Assembly: GCF_008704425.1 (NCBI RefSeq)
Contig: NZ_CP023696.1
Coordinates: 978,501 to 1,042,500 of the forward strand
Length of the DNA: 64,000 bases
Direction: 5' to 3'
Source of the DNA: Streptomyces fradiae ATCC 10745 = DSM 40063
GTDB lineage: Bacteria > Actinomycetota > Actinomycetes > Streptomycetales > Streptomycetaceae
This document shows, in pieces, positions 60,318-64,000 of this stretch. Position numbers and translations under genes: made by a program. Every line of letters begins with the position of its first letter. The stretch's first letter is position 1. A model generated the notes under the pieces. That model searched no databases. It was not told the DNA's origin and worked only from the letters and a program-made list of their open reading frames with translations.

Positions 60318-61157
60318 GTGGCGGACGAGTCGTCCCGCAGGACACCGAGGACCCATGAGGCACGGGTGGTGCGCACCGAGCGGATCGCACCGCACATGGT
60401 GCGTGTCGTGCTCGGCGGCGAGGGGCTCGGCTCCTTCGCCACGAGCGGCTTCACCGACCACTACATCAAGATCCTCTTCGCTCCGGAGGGCGTCGCCTAC
60501 CCGGAGCCGTTCGACCTGGAGCGGATCCGCCAGGAGCTGCCGCGCGACCAGTGGCCGGCGCAGCGCACGTACACGGTGCGCGCCTGGGACCCGGCGCAGC
60601 GGGAGCTGACGGTCGACTTCGTGGTGCACGGCGACGAGGGGCTGGCCGGCCCCTGGGCGGCGCGGGCGCGGGCCGGGGAGACGGTCCGGTTCCTGGGCCC
60701 CGGCGGGGGGTACGCCCCGGACCCGGAGGCCGACTGGCATCTGCTGGTGGGCGACGAGAGCGCCCTTCCGGCCATCGCCGCGGCGCTGGAGGCGCTGGAG
60801 GAGGGCGCCGTCGCGCGGGTGCTCGTCGAGGTCGGCGACGCGGACGACGAACTGAAGATCGCCGCCCCGGCCGGCGCGGAGGTGCGCTGGCTGCCGCGGC
60901 GGGGGCGCCCGGTCGGCGAGGCCCTCGTCGAGGCCGTGCGGGATCTGGACTTCCCCGAGGGCAGCGTGCACGCGTTCGTCCACGGCGAGGCGGGCGCCGT
61001 GCGGCAGCTGCGCCGCCACCTGCGCACGGAGCGCGGGATCCCGCTGGAGCGGCTGTCCATCTCGGGGTACTGGCGGCTGGGCAAGACGGACGAGGCGTGG
61101 CGCGCGGTGAAGCGCGAGTGGAACGCCGAGGTGGAGCGCGAGGAGCGGTCGGCCTGA
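60318..61157 (+). CDS. Siderophore-interacting FAD-binding protein (ferric-siderophore reductase, SIP family)
   Basis: 279 residues. The FAD-binding part carries QRTYTVRAWDP and FVVHGDEGLAGPWAARA, and the C-terminal NAD(P)H-like domain carries LVGDESALPAIAAALEAL and FVHGEAGAVRQLRRHLRTERG, all standard for ViuB-like SIP proteins that reduce ferric siderophores to free iron. I choose GTG 60318: an in-frame ATG at 60285 lies inside the iron box and so is unlikely to be translated. It is regulated by iron. Confidence 0.93.
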   Translation: MADESSRRTPRTHEARVVRTERIAPHMVRVVLGGEGLGSFATSGFTDHYIKILFAPEGVAYPEPFDLERIRQELPRDQWPAQRTYTVRAWDPAQRELTVDFVVHGDEGLAGPWAARARAGETVRFLGPGGGYAPDPEADWHLLVGDESALPAIAAALEALEEGAVARVLVEVGDADDELKIAAPAGAEVRWLPRRGRPVGEALVEAVRDLDFPEGSVHAFVHGEAGAVRQLRRHLRTERGIPLERLSISGYWRLGKTDEAWRAVKREWNAEVEREERSA

Positions 61158-61826
61158 GCCGTCCGGGCTCCCCCGTCGGGGTCGGAGGAGAGGGCCGGCC
61201 CCCTTCACGGCGTACGTGACGCAGGGCCCGCGCGCCCCTCGCGCAGGCCCTCGCCGTCCCCCGCGGGCCCCGGTGCGCCCCTCCGTTCCCACGGGCTCCG
61301 GTGCGCGCTCCGTTCCCCCGCCCTTCCCTGCCCCCGGGCCCCGCGCGCGGGCCCTCGCTACTCCCCGCGGGCCCCGTCCCGCGCGCGGCCCCCGCCTCTC
61401 CCCCGCGGGGCCCGTCCCGTGCGCGGCCTCTCGCTCTTCCCCTGCCCTTCCCCGCGGGCCCCGCTCCCCTCGCGCGGGCCCTCGCTCCCCCTCGTGCGGC
61501 ACGCCGCATCGGGCGGCGCGAGCCCTCGCCTTCCCCGTGCGGCGCGCCGCGATCAGGCGCACGGGCCCCCGCTCTCCCACCGAGGCCCCGGCACTCGCGC
61601 GAACCCTCGCCTCCGCCCCCGCGGCCCCGCCCCCAACGTTCCCCGAGCGGGCCCGCGGGTTCCCCCGTACGGGCCCGCCTGGTGGGGCCGCGGTAACCCG
61701 TCCGCCTTTCCCTGATGGCGCAATTGCCCGGTCTGTCTCTTACATGGAGCAGACCGCGCGCCAGGTCGGCGCACGACGACCGACACGGTGTGTGCCTCAC
61801 CGGAGTCCGGCGAACGGAGCCACGCC
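61158..61826. other. Gene-free, pyrimidine-rich stretch
   Basis: About 670 bases with strong C/T excess on the plus strand from 61210 to 61690, built of degenerate CCCCGCGGGCCCC and CGCGCGGGCCCTCGC-like units. Long open frames exist only because stop codons are rare in such DNA; the peptides are Arg/Pro/Ala low complexity. I see no gene. The promoter of the next gene must lie near the right end. Confidence 0.6.
61730..61757. promoter_or_regulatory. Inverted repeat with -10-like element upstream of the repeat-membrane protein gene
   Basis: CGGTCTG (61730-61736) and CAGACCG (61751-61757) flank a centre that includes TTACAT (61741-61746), a possible -10. A regulator binding there would block the promoter. 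It lies about 70 bases before the ATG. Confidence 0.45.
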
Positions 61827-63488
61827 ATGACAACCGACGACCCCACGTTCCACGCCGCGGGCGCGGCCCCCGGCCCCGAGCAGTTCCCCGACGCGGCGGC
61901 CCCCATAGCAAGGCCCCTCGGCGCGCGGAGCGCCGCCGTACCCGTGGAGACCGTGCCGCTGGAGACGCCGTACCCGGCACCGGCGCGCCCGGCCGCAGTG
62001 GACGCGCCCGCGGCCGAGACCCGCAGGACCGGCGGGTTCACGCCCCTGCGCCCGGCCCCGCCCTCGTACCCGAGCAGCGCTCCGAGCAGCGCTCCGAGCG
62101 GCGCTCCGAGCCGCGCCCCGGACCGCGGGCCCGGCATGGACCGCCCCACCGGCGAACGCGCGGGCGGGCGCACCGGCGGACACCCGGACGGCGCGCACGC
62201 CGAGGCGCTGCCCCCCATGCCCGCACTCCCCCCGGGCCACGGCGCCGGGCCCCTCGACCTCGGCGGCGCGGACACCGCCTACGCCAGACCCCCGGGCATG
62301 GCGGTGACGCCCGGCGGCATCGTCTCGCGCGGCGACGAGGTGACCGCGCCCGGCCGGGACCCCCGGCCCGACGCTCCGTGGAGCACGGGCGGCACGGGCC
62401 GCCGCCCCGAGGAGCGCCCCGGAGGTACCGGTGCCGCCGACGGGATCACGCGCCCGGTCGGCCGCGACGCGCCGGCCCGCCCGGACCCCGACAGCGGCGC
62501 CGAGCATGCCGGCGGGGATGGCCCGGCAGGCCGCCCGGCGGCGGACGCCGCGCTCGTGGAGGCGGTGCTCGGCGAGACCTCGGGCACGGAGGCGGAGGAC
62601 CCGGAGGGTGCCGCGGGCGCCGAGGGCGAGGACAGCGACGAGCGCATGCGGACCCTCATCTGGACGGCGGCCACCTACCGCCCCCTGGAGGAGGTCGTCG
62701 CACTGGTCACCCAGCTCAAGGAGGCCAGGGCGGTCGACAGCCCCGCCGACGAGGCGCTGCGCGCCGCCGCGGTGGCCCGGCCCCTCGAAGAGGTCCGGCA
62801 GCTCGTGGCGATGCTCAACGAGGCCGGCCACACGCTCGACGAGAACGACACGACGCTCCGTGCCGCCGCCGTCGGACGCCCCATCGAGGACGTCGTCCAG
62901 CTCGTCGCCATCCTGGGCACCGCCCAGGGCCGCCCACTCGCCCCGGGGGCGGCGGGGACGACGGCCGGGGGCCAGCCCGTACCGCAGGACCCCTGCCTCC
63001 GCCCGCCCCGCTCCGCCACGGCCACGGCATCGGCCGCTGGCGCGAGGACGGCCGACGGACCGGACGGCGGGGCGAACGGCGGGGCGAACGGCGCCGCCCA
63101 GCGGTCCGCGCTGCGCTGGTTCGCCGCGGCGGCGCTGTTCGCGTGCGGTGTGATCCACCTCCCCACGAACTTCGGCGCCCTGTGGTCCGGCGGGTACGCG
63201 GACGGTTTGGCACTCGCCGTGGCCCTGCTCTGCCTGGTGCTCGGCGAGTGGCTGATCGTGCGCGAGACCGCACGGGTCTGGGCCTCCGCGGCCGTCCTGT
63301 CCATCGGTGTGGTCGCCCTGCACGGCATGGCGGGCAGCAGCGGTGTCGCCCTCCTCGGCAACAGCCTGGGCAACGGCTGGGCCTGGGCCGGGGCGGCGGC
63401 CGTGGCCTCCGCCATGCTCACCGCGCTGTTCGCGGGCCTCGCCCTGCTGCGCCGGCACCGCAGACCGGCCGTCGGCACCGGAATCTGA
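61827..63488 (+). CDS. Protein with disordered N-terminus, three helical repeats and four membrane segments
   Basis: 553 residues, not recognised. Residues 1-265 are Pro/Ala/Gly-rich and probably disordered, with SAPSSAPSGAPSRAP repeats near 90. Residues about 271-368 hold three copies of a roughly 35-residue helical unit around RPLEEVVALVTQL, RPLEEVRQLVAML and RPIEDVVQLVAIL, each followed by a short turn and an Ala-Ala-Ala-Val helix. A second linker precedes four hydrophobic segments between 429 and 540 (WFAAAALFACGVIHLP to LTALFAGLALL). A scaffold or regulator at the membrane is one possibility. A perfect palindromic terminator follows. Confidence 0.75.
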   Translation: MTTDDPTFHAAGAAPGPEQFPDAAAPIARPLGARSAAVPVETVPLETPYPAPARPAAVDAPAAETRRTGGFTPLRPAPPSYPSSAPSSAPSGAPSRAPDRGPGMDRPTGERAGGRTGGHPDGAHAEALPPMPALPPGHGAGPLDLGGADTAYARPPGMAVTPGGIVSRGDEVTAPGRDPRPDAPWSTGGTGRRPEERPGGTGAADGITRPVGRDAPARPDPDSGAEHAGGDGPAGRPAADAALVEAVLGETSGTEAEDPEGAAGAEGEDSDERMRTLIWTAATYRPLEEVVALVTQLKEARAVDSPADEALRAAAVARPLEEVRQLVAMLNEAGHTLDENDTTLRAAAVGRPIEDVVQLVAILGTAQGRPLAPGAAGTTAGGQPVPQDPCLRPPRSATATASAAGARTADGPDGGANGGANGAAQRSALRWFAAAALFACGVIHLPTNFGALWSGGYADGLALAVALLCLVLGEWLIVRETARVWASAAVLSIGVVALHGMAGSSGVALLGNSLGNGWAWAGAAAVASAMLTALFAGLALLRRHRRPAVGTGI

Positions 63489-63537
63489 GCACCGGGCTCT
63501 GGGCACCGGCATACGGCGGCCACGCCCCCGCCCGAGT

Positions 63538-63577
63538 ACGGCGAGCGCCCCCACCGCGCGGTGGGGGCGCTCGCCGT
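63538..63577. terminator. Perfect 40-bp palindrome, probable bidirectional terminator
   Basis: Twenty bases followed at once by their exact reverse complement, with no spacer (centre at 63557/63558), between a plus-strand gene and a minus-strand gene end. Confidence 0.88.
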
Positions 63578-63590
63578 GCCCGTGCGTGCC

Positions 63591-64000
63591 CGCCCGCGCC
63601 GCGGCCGCGGAAGACGCCGGGCACGCCCCGGAGCGAGGCGTCTTCCGCGCACGGGCCGCGGCGCCAGGCAGACGCCCAGGCGTTGTCGAGGTCTCCCCCG
63701 CGTCGGCCTGGGCGATCAGCGCGGTGAGCACCCGCTCCCGGGTGCCGTCGACGGCCCACATCCACAGCCGGTACGGGCCGAGGCGTCCACCTGGGCGAGG
63801 CGCCGCAGCGAGGTGAACAGCGCGTCGCCCAGGACCGTGCCGACCACGGCGTTCTCGACCGCGTCCTCGCGGGCCGCCTCCCGCGCCGCGTACGCCACGT
63901 CCGACGCGGCGACCCGCTCCGCCGCCTCCGCGTACAGGTCCAGCGACATCTCGGCGAACCGCGTGTGCCCGAGCCGGTGGAGCGCCGCCAGGGCGTCGGC
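63591..64000 (-). pseudogene. Frameshifted 3' part of a conserved helical protein (5' end outside window)
   Basis: Reading leftwards from the edge, one frame gives ALAALHRLGHTRFAEMSLDL, AASDVAYAAREAAREDAVENAVV and GDALFTSLRRLAQVD, a well-formed helical protein. At about 63785 this frame turns into a Cys/Gly-rich nonsense tail ending at 63716. A shifted frame then continues sensibly as GPYRLWMWAVDGTRERVLTALIAQADAGET. One base gained or lost near 63785 explains this: a real frameshift or a sequencing error. The true 3' end is unclear; no stop appears soon in the second frame, so the end may also be decayed. Family not recognised. Confidence 0.6.

Noticed and set aside
61216..61830. 204-codon plus-strand frame in the pyrimidine-rich gap
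   Set aside because: Arg/Pro/Ala low-complexity peptide produced by degenerate repeats; it also runs into the start of the next gene.

Overview
The window reads as chromosomal DNA of a Streptomyces or close relative. It has very high G+C, third codon positions that are almost all G or C, GTG/TTG starts, many likely leaderless genes, and an arginine operon, a pheST pair and an infC-rpmI-rplT operon in typical actinobacterial arrangement. I see no rRNA or tRNA gene, CRISPR array, insertion sequence, prophage or large biosynthetic gene cluster.

Layout. 1-2.5 kb: the 5' part of a methionine ABC-transporter ATPase gene (metN), preceded by a small leader ORF ending CMCRMCAF, then two small membrane-protein genes. 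2.4-7.8 kb: GNAT acetyltransferase, exported glycerophosphodiester phosphodiesterase, acyltransferase, strong terminator, and a TetR regulator-efflux pump pair. 8-17 kb: arginine genes argC, a 32-codon ORF, argJ, argB, argD, argR, then (after an L,D-transpeptidase-like gene on the other strand) argG and argH. Candidate ArgR-controlled promoters lie before argC and argG. 17-19.6 kb: a small-membrane-protein gene and a NarL-type two-component pair whose codon use is richer in A/T than the flanks. 19.6-31.7 kb: flavoprotein, decayed TetR gene, amidohydrolase, LuxR regulator, cupin, MFS protein, CGNR zinc-finger protein, RlmG-like methyltransferase, GNAT, DUF6461, DUF1918, glycoside-hydrolase-like lipoprotein-less secreted protein, and 3-hydroxybutyryl-CoA dehydrogenase.

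31.8-41.5 kb: PP2C phosphatase, pheT/pheS, PAS histidine kinase, 2'-O-methyl RNA methyltransferase, rplT, rpmI and infC. infC seems to begin at a rare ATC codon behind an attenuator-like hairpin. A DUF1844 gene is divergent. 41.5-48.7 kb: SseB-like protein, a mycosin-type protease coupled to a large Pro/His-rich one-pass membrane protein, a PLP amino-acid deaminase/aldolase, and a DUF2510 membrane protein.

48.7-55.8 kb is a likely ethanolamine utilisation locus of the gamma-glutamylation type: SDR, aldehyde dehydrogenase and GlnA4-like glutamine synthetase on one strand, and a FadR/GntR regulator, APC permease and C26 gamma-glutamyl hydrolase on the other. An AAGGTATG motif lies before both the divergent regulator/synthetase promoters and the permease. 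55.8-61.2 kb: LysR regulator, TDT-family transporter, BtuF-like binding protein, XRE-cupin regulator, 5'-3' exonuclease, and a siderophore-interacting protein behind an IdeR/DmdR-type iron box. 61.2-64 kb: a gene-free pyrimidine-rich stretch, a large protein of unknown function with three helical repeats and four membrane segments, a perfect 40-bp palindrome, and a frameshifted gene running off the end.
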